From positions 1 to 64,000 of the forward strand of contig CASEGL010000008.1 in NCBI GenBank assembly GCA_949287525.1: DNA of 64,000 bases, given 5' to 3'. Made by a program: the position numbers and the translations under genes. The notes under the pieces are model-generated. The model worked only from the letters and a program-made list of their open reading frames with translations, was not told the origin of the DNA and ran no database searches. Positions 34,616 to 42,485 of this stretch are shown here, piece after piece. The DNA comes from an uncultured Rikenellaceae bacterium (lineage in GTDB: Bacteria; Bacteroidota; Bacteroidia; Bacteroidales; Rikenellaceae). Positions within the stretch are counted from its first letter, which is position 1. The number at the start of each line of letters is the position of its first letter.

Positions 34616-35425
34616 TCAGAAACGCGGATCATCCATCGTTCCGTAGAGCAGATCGGGACGGATGACGCGCAACTGGTACGCATCGCCGTACAGCGACAAC
34701 AGCCCCTCGATGCGTCCGCTGCCGGCCGGCACGACCCAACCGGCAAACCCGGCATACCGCGACGTCCGCACGGCCAGCCGTCCTCCGGCAGGATCCTCGA
34801 CATACCGAACCATATCGGCAAATCCCGATGCATCTTCCCCGTCGGCCGCACACCACATGACACCCGTTTCGACGAACTGCACCCCGTCGATCGCTACCAA
34901 ACGCCCCAGATCTTCCGGAGCGAGTCAGTCGATGGTTCGCACTGCGGGCATCACCGTCCCTTCACCCGAAGCCACCACCCGCACGCGGCGGCCGATCTCC
35001 TCCTCCCCGATATAATCGGTCTCATAGCCATCTGCAGAGGCTGCGCCGAGCTGCATGACCCCGCCGCGCTCGCCTACCGTCAGCCCGTTGCAGACGATCT
35101 CCACACGACACCCCATCGGATAGGTGAGGAACAGGTCCTGCGCATCGAGTTTCACCTCCGCAACGCCCGTACCGTCGTCCACCGCCAGGGTCTTGTAATA
35201 GTTGCCCGAACGGTCGGTGCTGATGACCTCGCCCCGCACCAGCCAGTTGTCGCGCACGAGCAGCGGATAGCCGCCGTAGCGGCCGTGCAGGAAAGCGATC
35301 GACACCACGGCATCCGTCCCCTCCTCCCCTTCGGCCGGATCGCCCGCCCGCTCGGGATAACTGCACCCCCAACAGCACCAAAGCGCCGCCAGAAGCACCC
35401 AGCCTCTATTCCACATCTTCCTCAT
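34616..35425 (-). pseudogene. DUF5689-like lipoprotein interrupted by one in-frame TGA
   Basis: From MRKMWNRGWVLL (35425) the protein has a signal peptide with lipobox ending at a Cys in CCWGC, then an OB-like domain. Strand pattern such as LVRGEVISTDRSGNYYKTLAVDDGTGVAEVKLDA matches DUF5689. A TGA at 34925-34927 stops it after VRTID. In the same frame the sequence continues without break as LAPEDLGRLVAIDGVQFVETG to 34616, which matches the corresponding part of its intact paralogue next door (a GRLVRIGPV segment). One base change therefore separates it from an intact 269-codon gene. Real decay or sequencing error. Confidence 0.8.
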
Positions 35426-36197
35426 CCCTCAACTCCAAAGCAAAACACGTGCGCGACCCGTCAAAGGGGCCGTGCAGCAGAATTCCCGTCAATGTCACAC
35501 TGTCGGACGGCACCAGTCCGCCCGCAAAATCGGCATAGCCGCTCGTAACGACCCGCACCGTGTCGCCCGCTCCGTCCCGAAAGGCCACCGTTCCGCTTTG
35601 GGGCGCCTCCGTATCGGTTTCGGGCTGCGCCCACCGCTCCGGACTCTCCGCGGTTCGCCGCACCGGGCCGATCCGCACCAGCCGGCCGCACATCGTCTCG
35701 TCCAACAGGGCGATCCGCTGCCGCAGCGGCGTCTCGTGACGGAAACGCACGTCCCGCTCCAGGCAGCCGTCGAGAATCGCCCGCACGCCGAACTCCGCCA
35801 CCTGATCGCCATCGGCATAGGCGCCGATCTGCACCACGCCGTCGTACCGTCCGATCGCCAACCCCTTCAGGTGCAGCACCACGCGGCGTCCGCGCGGCAC
35901 ATAGCGGAACAGATCGTACATGCCCGCCCGAATCTCGGCCGCACCAGTGGCATCCTCGATGAAAAAGCTGCGGTAGAAATTGCCGGTACGGTCGTCCGAA
36001 GTCACGTACCCTTCGACGACCAGATCCTCGGCAACCGTCTGTGCCGTCTCCTGCCCATAGGCGCGCAGCGTCGCCAGATCAGCATTGGGCAGCGCCGTCA
36101 CCTCCGGCAGGTCGTCCGCCGACAGCGGATCAAACCGGTCGTACCCGCAGGAGACCGCCACCCAGCAACACGCCAGCCATACCGCAATCCTTTTCAT
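35406..36197 (-). CDS. DUF5689 domain lipoprotein
   Basis: 263 residues from MKRIAVWLACCWVAVSCG (36197), with a lipobox Cys at 17. The N-terminal third has the GYVTSDDRTGNFYRSFFIEDATGAAEIRAG motif of DUF5689 (OB-fold-like, predicted surface binding), and the rest a nucleotide-binding-like OB strand set including GDTVRVVTSGYADFAG. It ends 20 bases inside the start of the damaged paralogue. It follows the TonB-receptor-like gene by 5 bases, suggesting an outer-membrane lipoprotein partner for the barrel. Its ligand is unknown. Confidence 0.8.
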   Translation of the reverse strand: MKRIAVWLACCWVAVSCGYDRFDPLSADDLPEVTALPNADLATLRAYGQETAQTVAEDLVVEGYVTSDDRTGNFYRSFFIEDATGAAEIRAGMYDLFRYVPRGRRVVLHLKGLAIGRYDGVVQIGAYADGDQVAEFGVRAILDGCLERDVRFRHETPLRQRIALLDETMCGRLVRIGPVRRTAESPERWAQPETDTEAPQSGTVAFRDGAGDTVRVVTSGYADFAGGLVPSDSVTLTGILLHGPFDGSRTCFALELRDEEDVE

Positions 36198-36202
36198 CCG
36201 TC

Positions 36203-38638
36203 TCAAAAACTTACCGTCAGCGAAGCCAGGAACGTCCGGGGATAGGCATATCCGTAACGCGACGGGAAGGGCGAAAAGCACTCCCTGCCGCCGACCGTGC
36301 GACGCTCCATGCGCATCTGTTCATAACCTCCGTACACGATGTCCCGACGGCCGAGGAGGTTATCGACCGACAGGCTGACAAAAACCCGCATGCCCGCCCA
36401 GTAGAATCCCTTGGTCACCCCGACATTGACCACCCAGGCGGCGGGCAGCCGCTCCTGCCGCATGAAATCGAGCCGCTCCTCCGGCGAGGCCGCACCGGCC
36501 AGCACCCGCTCCGTGCGCCGCAGGGGATTGGGTTCGACATAGCGCCGATCGGCCCACAGCCATTCGGCCGAGAAGCCCCACGACGAGGCGGTGCGGTACT
36601 CCGCGAGGAGACCGGCCATCGTCTGCGGCGAGGAGGTGTAGACAAACCCCTTCATCCGGCTGCGGTCCGCGCGCATCAGCACCTCGTGCGTCGCATCGTC
36701 GCGGATCTGCACGACGGGATCGTCCGCATAGCAGTAGCTGCCCATGGCAAAGGTGGCCTGCAGCGTCAGCCGCTCGGCAATATTCGCCCGGAAGCCCAGT
36801 TCCACACCCCAGTTGCGCTTGGCAATGTCCGTCATGGCCAGGTCGCAATAGGTGCGGTACATGTCGTCGTAGTAGCGGATCACCTGCGTCTCGTCGTCGG
36901 TACGCATCACGAAAGCGGCCGCCTGAAACTCGCCGAAGTAGGAGACCGGCAACCGGTAGTCCACCGATGCCCCGACCGCCCGCATGGTACACGGCCGGTC
37001 GATCGTCGTATTGAAATAGTCGGGTGCCAGGAAAAGATCCTCGCCATGGGGCAGACAGGCTCCGGCATATGCCTGCACGATGATCCGATGGGACGGAGAG
37101 AAGTTGTAGCGTCCGACCGCAAAGGCCTGCCACGGCGTAAACTGCATCCGGCCGGAGGAGCCGTATGACGAGGCGCCCGAAAGGCTCTGCTTCTCGTAAT
37201 GCCCCACCCGCTCCAGCGTTGCCACGGCCACCGCGCCGCCCAGTTCCACACCCCAGCGGCCGTGGCGGTAATGGAGCGACCCGAAGGCGACCGCCTCGTT
37301 GCGCCGGATGTCGTAGTCGTAATCGAACCGGTCCCCCACTCCGACCGTCCGGCCGGGATGGCGCAGGTCGCTCTCCTCGCCCGTGAAGGGATCGCGGTTG
37401 GCCGCATGGCCGGCGCCGAGCAGATCGGCGACCGTCCGGTAGAAATTGCTGCGGTCGGCACGGAGTCGCACGCCGTAGTCGCCTCCCAGCCCGAAGTCGG
37501 ATCCGGTACGCACCGTCAGGGCAATCTGCAGGTTGTCGATCCGCTCGTTGCGCCGGTCGGCCCAATAGCATGCGCCGCCATCGTCCGTGGCAAACAGGTT
37601 GGCATCGTACATCCGCTCCCAGTCGATCTGCGTTACCCGCTCGTCCCCGCTGCGCCACAGTTCGCCCAACCGGTCGGCCACCCACGGGTCGTCGCAATGG
37701 CCGGGCAGATTGGCATAATAGTCGGGGTAAGGGCTGGAGGCGTCCGTCCACGCCAGCCCGCTGCGGCTCCGCACGCCGAACCGGTAGCTGCACGCCGCCT
37801 GATAACTTTGCCGTTCGGAAGGCTGCCAGCTCCAGGCAGCCACCGCCAGCGGCGTCAGATCGCGGCGCACCCGGGCATTGCGCACCCGACCGTCATAGCT
37901 GCCCCAGTAGGGATTGTACAGATTGTTGCCGGTCAGATCGAACGCCTCCTGCTCGGTCCACCCGCGCAGGCCGCGCTGCTGGGGTGCAGCCATCACGAAC
38001 AGCGAGAGCGACATGGCATCACTCCACTGCTTCTCTACCGCCAGCGATCCCATGTAGGCCTCCGTGAAAACGCCCTCTACGCAGGCATCCGCACCCCATC
38101 GCCCCCGCAATGTGGCGGCATAATACCACCCGCTGCCCAGCTCTCCGGCCATCCGGAAACGCACGCCGGTGCGGTAGCGCCGCTCCGAGTAGGTATAGGT
38201 GGCGGAGATGCCGGCCGGAACGGACGAGGCGCGCACATCATAGACATCGACGAACAACGGCGAATAATGACCCGCCACCGGCACCCAGGTGCGGGAGGAG
38301 GCCGGCGCCAACGCCGACAGGGTCGAGTAGAGTCCGTAGTCGGGATAACGTCCCACGTCGGACGAGAGTTCCAGTCCGGCAACCTCGACCCGCTGGAACC
38401 GTTCGTCCGCTCCGCGCGGCGTGTAGGCCGTAAACGCAAAGCCGTAGCGCGACATGCGAGCGAACAACGACGCCTCGTCGCCCAGCGGAGCGTAAAAGAG
38501 ATTGGTATCCACCACGATCTCGCGGAAATCGTCCTCGAACGGATCGCCGAACACCGCCTCGTCGAACGGTTCCTGCGCTCCGACGATGCCGCAACCGACC
38601 CACCACACCAACATCAGCAGTCCGACCCGAATACGCAT
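36203..38638 (-). CDS. TonB-dependent-receptor-like outer membrane barrel
   Basis: 811 residues. A signal peptide ends GIVGAQ (about 22). A Tyr/Arg/Asp-rich beta-strand pattern runs to the C-terminal TFLASLTVSF, whose terminal Phe is an outer-membrane assembly signal. Residues 80-200 resemble a shortened plug-like part (SSDVGRYPDYGLYSTLSAL), but the carboxypeptidase-regulatory and typical plug domains of SusC-type receptors are not seen. TonB-type barrel strands such as RNEAVAFGSLHYRHGRWGVELGGA and SPSHRIIVQAYAGACLP are clear. It starts an operon with the two DUF5689 proteins, with promoter elements at 38673-38701. Substrate unknown. Confidence 0.75.
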   Translation of the reverse strand: MRIRVGLLMLVWWVGCGIVGAQEPFDEAVFGDPFEDDFREIVVDTNLFYAPLGDEASLFARMSRYGFAFTAYTPRGADERFQRVEVAGLELSSDVGRYPDYGLYSTLSALAPASSRTWVPVAGHYSPLFVDVYDVRASSVPAGISATYTYSERRYRTGVRFRMAGELGSGWYYAATLRGRWGADACVEGVFTEAYMGSLAVEKQWSDAMSLSLFVMAAPQQRGLRGWTEQEAFDLTGNNLYNPYWGSYDGRVRNARVRRDLTPLAVAAWSWQPSERQSYQAACSYRFGVRSRSGLAWTDASSPYPDYYANLPGHCDDPWVADRLGELWRSGDERVTQIDWERMYDANLFATDDGGACYWADRRNERIDNLQIALTVRTGSDFGLGGDYGVRLRADRSNFYRTVADLLGAGHAANRDPFTGEESDLRHPGRTVGVGDRFDYDYDIRRNEAVAFGSLHYRHGRWGVELGGAVAVATLERVGHYEKQSLSGASSYGSSGRMQFTPWQAFAVGRYNFSPSHRIIVQAYAGACLPHGEDLFLAPDYFNTTIDRPCTMRAVGASVDYRLPVSYFGEFQAAAFVMRTDDETQVIRYYDDMYRTYCDLAMTDIAKRNWGVELGFRANIAERLTLQATFAMGSYCYADDPVVQIRDDATHEVLMRADRSRMKGFVYTSSPQTMAGLLAEYRTASSWGFSAEWLWADRRYVEPNPLRRTERVLAGAASPEERLDFMRQERLPAAWVVNVGVTKGFYWAGMRVFVSLSVDNLLGRRDIVYGGYEQMRMERRTVGGRECFSPFPSRYGYAYPRTFLASLTVSF

Positions 38639-38672
38639 TTATGTTATCAAACAATCTATTTTTGTTACTCAA

Positions 38673-38701
38673 CAAATATACGCAAATCGTCCAAAAACAA
38701 A
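38673..38701 (-). promoter_or_regulatory. Bacteroidetes promoter for the TonB-receptor-like operon
   Basis: Minus-strand TTTG (38698-38701) and TATATTTG (38673-38680) are 17 bases apart; the start follows 35 bases later. A plus-strand TATTTTTG at 38657-38664 may serve the lipocalin. Confidence 0.6.
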
Positions 38702-38769
38702 TTGCATCTCCGAGCGAGTATGGCAGGCATTTTGCACTTAACGGATAAACAACGCTAAAATCATCGATT

Positions 38770-39309
38770 ATGAAACACCTCAACCTGATTCTTCTGGCCG
38801 GTTCGCTGATCGCCGTCGGCCTCGTCGCTTCATCCTGCATGAACAAGGGACGCCGCTCGATTCCCGAAAAGGCCGAAGCCGTCACCCCGTTCGACGCGTC
38901 GCGCTACCTGGGGCAGTGGTACGAGATTGCCCGCTTCGACTTCAAGTTTGAACGCGGCCTGAGCAAGACCACCGCCAACTACGCCCTCAACGAGGACGGC
39001 AGCATCAAGGTCATCAACCGCGGCTACAACGCCGAGAAAGACAAATGGCAGGAGGCCGAGGGCAGAGCCGTCTTTGTGGAGAACAGCAACATCGCCATGC
39101 TGAAGGTATCGTTCTTCGGACCGTTCTACTCGGGCTACAACGTCATCGCCCTCGATCCGGACTACAAATACGCCCTGATCGCCGGCAAGAACCTCGACTA
39201 CCTGTGGCTGCTCTCGCGCGAGAAGACCATGCCGCAGGCGGTCATCGACCGGTACCTGGCCATTGCCGAAGCGGTCGGTTACGACACCTCCCGCCTGCAT
39301 CCTGCCTGA
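38770..39309 (+). CDS. blc: Lipocalin-family outer-membrane lipoprotein (Blc-like)
   Basis: 179 residues. The signal peptide ends in the lipobox VASSC (Cys 23). The lipocalin domain has the hallmark YLGQWYEIARFDFKFERGL (GxW at 48-50), then TTANYALNEDGSIKVINRGYN, and YNVIALDPDYKYALIAGKNLDYLWLLSRE, the third lipocalin motif with its Arg. These proteins bind lipids such as lysophospholipids at the outer membrane and are induced under stress in E. coli. It is monocistronic, and a terminator follows. Confidence 0.93.
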   Translation: MKHLNLILLAGSLIAVGLVASSCMNKGRRSIPEKAEAVTPFDASRYLGQWYEIARFDFKFERGLSKTTANYALNEDGSIKVINRGYNAEKDKWQEAEGRAVFVENSNIAMLKVSFFGPFYSGYNVIALDPDYKYALIAGKNLDYLWLLSREKTMPQAVIDRYLAIAEAVGYDTSRLHPA

Positions 39310-39313
39310 CTTC

Positions 39314-39348
39314 CGGCCGCCGCCGCATCCGCGACGACGGCCTTTTTT
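39314..39348 (+). terminator. Terminator after lipocalin
   Basis: A GC-rich imperfect stem, GGCCGCCG...CGACGGCC, is followed by six T residues (39343-39348). Confidence 0.75.
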
Positions 39349-39475
39349 GCATCCGCAGAGCCGTTTCCGCCCCGTGCCGTCGGGAAAAAACTTCTTGCCA
39401 TTCCGTAAAAATCCTCTATTCTTGTCCCCCTGATTGCCGCGCTTGACGGCTTGCATTATCCAAACGACCGAACGG

Positions 39476-40609
39476 ATGGTAACTATCGTACCTATTTCAA
39501 CAAAAAAGGAACTCAAACTGTTCACGAAGTTCAAACTGCGTCTCTACAAAGGCAATCCGTTCGCTGCCCTGCCGCTCTATGCGGACGAACGCGAGGCATT
39601 GCTCGACGGGCGCAATCCGGCTCTGAAAGCCTATCCCCATCAGGTTTTCCTGGCCAAACGCGACGGGAAGGTCGTCGGCCGCGTCGTCGCCATCATCAAC
39701 CATGTCAGCAACCGGAAAGAGGGAACGAACTATGTCCGCTTCGGTTTCATCGACTTCATCGAGGACATGGAGGTGGCCGAAGCGCTGATCCGGGCAGTCG
39801 AGGAGTGGGGTCGCCGGCACGGCATGACGGCCATCCACGGACCGCTGGGATTCACCGACTTCGACCCCGAGGGCATGCTGGTCGAAGGATTCGACCAGCT
39901 CAGCACCATCGCCTGCCTCTACAACTACCCCTACTATCCCGAATTTTTCCGGCGCATGGGATTCGAGCCGGTCGCCGAATGGGTCGAATACAAAATCTTC
40001 GTACCCGACGAGGTGCCTGACAAATACCGCCGCATCGCCGACATCGTCCAGCAGAAATACGGCCTGCGCATCAAGCGGTTCCGCCGCATTGGCGACATCG
40101 TGCGCGCTGGATACGGCCGCCAGCTGTTCCAACTGCTGAATGTCTGCTATGCCCACCTCTACGGTTTTTCGGAACTCTCCGACGAGATGATCGAATACTA
40201 CATCCGCAAATACGTTCCCCTGCTGCGGCTCGAACTGCTGACGCTGATCGTCAACGAGAAGGACGAACTGGTCTGCTTCGGCGTGGCGCTCCCCTCGCTC
40301 ACCCGCGCCATGCAGCGCGCCCGGGGGCGCATGTTCCCGCTGGGCTTCTACCATCTGCTGCGGGCGCTCTACGGCAGGCGGGCCAGGGTCTGCGACCTGA
40401 TGCTGGTCGCCGCCCACCCCGATGTGCAGAATATCGGAGCCGCCGCCCTGCTCTTCACCGACATGATCCCGCAGTTCCGGCGCCTCGGCACGGAGTATGC
40501 CGAGAGCAATCCCGAACTGGTGGGCAACCAGCGCATCCATGCGCTTTGGGGCGGCTTCGACAAAGTGCAGCACAAACGCCGCGTGGTCTTCGCGTGCGAC
40601 ATACGCTGA
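39476..40609 (+). CDS. GNAT-like N-acyltransferase-type protein, unknown function
   Basis: 377 residues from MVTIVPISTKKELK (39476); the frame is open from 39434. The N-terminal half resembles GNAT/FemAB-like folds, with VFLAKRDGKVVGRVVAIINH, RFGFIDFIED and HGPLGFTDFDPEGMLV. The second half repeats the theme: LPSLTRAMQRARGR and LMLVAAHPDVQNIGAAALLF. It belongs to a conserved Bacteroidetes family of acyltransferase-like proteins whose substrate I do not know. No signal peptide or membrane segment. No close operon partner: lipocalin precedes with its own terminator, and rsmA converges. Confidence 0.7.
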   Translation: MVTIVPISTKKELKLFTKFKLRLYKGNPFAALPLYADEREALLDGRNPALKAYPHQVFLAKRDGKVVGRVVAIINHVSNRKEGTNYVRFGFIDFIEDMEVAEALIRAVEEWGRRHGMTAIHGPLGFTDFDPEGMLVEGFDQLSTIACLYNYPYYPEFFRRMGFEPVAEWVEYKIFVPDEVPDKYRRIADIVQQKYGLRIKRFRRIGDIVRAGYGRQLFQLLNVCYAHLYGFSELSDEMIEYYIRKYVPLLRLELLTLIVNEKDELVCFGVALPSLTRAMQRARGRMFPLGFYHLLRALYGRRARVCDLMLVAAHPDVQNIGAAALLFTDMIPQFRRLGTEYAESNPELVGNQRIHALWGGFDKVQHKRRVVFACDIR

Positions 40610-40634
40610 CCACCCTGCAAACCCCGAACGAACA

Positions 40635-40667
40635 AGGGGAGCGACCGTATTCGGCGCTCCCCTTTTC
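40635..40667 (+). terminator. Terminator hairpin between GNAT-like gene and rsmA
   Basis: Stem AGGGGAGCG (40635-40643) pairs with CGCTCCCCT (40655-40663), loop of 11, then TTTT. It lies between convergent genes. Confidence 0.65.
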
Positions 40668-40687
40668 CATAACTTTCCCTCCGGCGG

Positions 40688-41527
40688 TCAGCGATGCTCC
40701 GCCACCCAGTTGGTCAGTTCGACGAAGTCGGCCACCGTCAGCGTCTCGGCACGACGCGGGAAGAACGGATGCTCCGCCCCGCCGAAATCGCCGAACGCCG
40801 CCCGCAGCGGATTGCGCAGCATCTTGCGCCGCTGGCCGAAAGCCGCCTTCACCACCCGCACGAACAGCGCCTCGTCGCACCCCAGTTCGCGCACCCCGTT
40901 GCGGCGCAGCCGGATCACGGCACTCTTCACCTTGGGGGGCGGATTGAACACGTGTTCATGCACCGTAAACAGATATTCGATGTTATACCACGCCTGCAGC
41001 AGCACGCTCAGGATACCGTAGTCCCGGCTTCCGGCCGGCTCGGCAATCCGCACGGCCACCTCCTTCTGGATCATGCCCACGCATTCGGGAACCAGGTCGC
41101 GATGCTCCAGAATCTTGAAAAAGATCTGTGACGAAATGTTGTACGGAAAATTGCCGATCACCTTCACCCCCGCCGGAAACATCTTCTCCAGCGGCATCTG
41201 CAGGAAATCCTCGGCATACAGCCGGTCGGCGAATGCGGGATAGTGGCGGTGGAGGTAGACGATGCTCTCGCCGTCCACCTCGGCGCCGTAAAGGGTGATG
41301 TCGGGACGTGCCAGCAGAAACTGGGTCAGCATGCCCGTTCCGCACCCCACCTCCAGCACATCGCCCCCGCCGGACAATGCCTCCGCAATGCGTTGCGCAA
41401 TCGTGGTGTCTGTCAGGAAATGCTGTCCCAGCGCCTTCTTGGCGCGGACTTCCTGTTCGTCCTGACGACGGTTCCGCTCCGTTCTCTCTTCTCTGTTCAT
41501 ATTCCGATCAGCGATCATTTCGTCCAT
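40688..41527 (-). CDS. rsmA: 16S rRNA dimethyladenosine transferase (KsgA/RsmA)
   Basis: It dimethylates two adjacent adenines near the 3' end of 16S rRNA. 279 residues: KKALGQHFLTD at about 30-40, the SAM motif VLEVGCGTGMLTQFLL, the catalytic NFPYNISSQIFF, and the late FNPPPKVKSAVIRL. The first about 28 residues are charged (Arg/Glu) and precede the family start; alternatives are Met 4 and Met 10 (41500). The ATG used lies 12 bases inside the upstream methyltransferase gene. Confidence 0.94.
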   Translation of the reverse strand: MDEMIADRNMNREERTERNRRQDEQEVRAKKALGQHFLTDTTIAQRIAEALSGGGDVLEVGCGTGMLTQFLLARPDITLYGAEVDGESIVYLHRHYPAFADRLYAEDFLQMPLEKMFPAGVKVIGNFPYNISSQIFFKILEHRDLVPECVGMIQKEVAVRIAEPAGSRDYGILSVLLQAWYNIEYLFTVHEHVFNPPPKVKSAVIRLRRNGVRELGCDEALFVRVVKAAFGQRRKMLRNPLRAAFGDFGGAEHPFFPRRAETLTVADFVELTNWVAEHR

Positions 41528-42435
41528 CGACCGTACCGTGCGCGATAAAAGACGCCGAGGGGCAGCATCTTGCGGGCGCGGTCATAAAAGAACAGCTCCC
41601 CGAACCGCTCCTCGGCAGGCGCGGGAAACAACTGGTTGGTAATACTTTTGGCCAGCAGCGCCGACAGCCCCATCGAATAGAGGTTCAGCACCAGGAAGCC
41701 GTCCGGATCGAGCAGCTGCGCGCAGCAGGCCAGCATCTCGCCGATCTGCTGCTCCAGCACCCACTTCTCCCCCTCCGGACCGCGGCCGTAGGCAGGCGGA
41801 TCGAGGATGATGCCGTCGTAGCGGCGCCCGCGGCGCACCTCGCGATGCACGAACTTGAGCGCATCCTCCACGATCCAGCGGATGCCGTCCAGCCCGCTCG
41901 CCTCCATATTCTCGCGCGACCAGGTCACCACCTGCCGCACGGCATCGACGTGGGTCACGTCGGCGCCGGCACTGCGGGCCGCCAGCGAGGCACCCCCCGT
42001 GTAGGCAAACAGGTTCAGCACACGCGGCGCCTCCCCCTTCCGGTCGCGCAGCGCCTTCACGGAGTCGTAGATGAAGTTCCAGTTCTCGGCCTGCTCCGGA
42101 AAAACGCCGACATGCTTGAACGAGGTCAGTCCCAGCCGCAGGCGCAGGGACATCGCCCCGTAACGATAACCGATGAACCACTGTTCGGGCATTCCCCCGC
42201 GCAGCACCCAACGGCCGCGCTCCTCGCTGCCGCCCTCGCGCCGGAAGACGGCCGTGGCCAGCCGCTCCCACTCCCGTTCGGAGAGCGAACGGTTCCAAAT
42301 GGCCTGCGGCTCGGGGCGCACGGTCACCCAACGGCCGAAACGCTCCAGTTTCTCGAAATTGCCGCAGTCGATCAATTCGTAATCCTCCCACGCGGGAGTC
42401 AGTATTTCGGGTCCTTGCATTGTTCTCTTCTTCAT
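41515..42435 (-). CDS. Class I SAM methyltransferase (RlmI-like)
   Basis: 306 residues from MKKRTMQGPE (42435); MQGPEIL at 42420 is an alternative. A SAM-binding domain has VLNLFAYTGGASLAA, THVDAVRQVVTWSREN, and the catalytic motif LDPPAYGRGPEG. These match the SAM-dependent rRNA methyltransferase group (RlmI/RlmK type). The N-terminal part is shorter than in RlmI and lacks a PUA domain. The likely target is 23S rRNA cytosine or guanine, but this is inferred. It lies between the U32 gene (50 bases upstream) and rsmA, so it groups with RNA-modification genes. Confidence 0.82.
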   Translation of the reverse strand: MKKRTMQGPEILTPAWEDYELIDCGNFEKLERFGRWVTVRPEPQAIWNRSLSEREWERLATAVFRREGGSEERGRWVLRGGMPEQWFIGYRYGAMSLRLRLGLTSFKHVGVFPEQAENWNFIYDSVKALRDRKGEAPRVLNLFAYTGGASLAARSAGADVTHVDAVRQVVTWSRENMEASGLDGIRWIVEDALKFVHREVRRGRRYDGIILDPPAYGRGPEGEKWVLEQQIGEMLACCAQLLDPDGFLVLNLYSMGLSALLAKSITNQLFPAPAEERFGELFFYDRARKMLPLGVFYRARYGRWTK

Positions 42436-42485
42436 ACTTCTCGTCCATTGCGGCGACGGGAACCTCCGCTGCGCCGCAAGTGCGG

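Noticed and set aside
34925-34927. The TGA as a selenocysteine codon
   Set aside because: The position is not a known redox site of this family, and no selenocysteine insertion hairpin is evident just after it.
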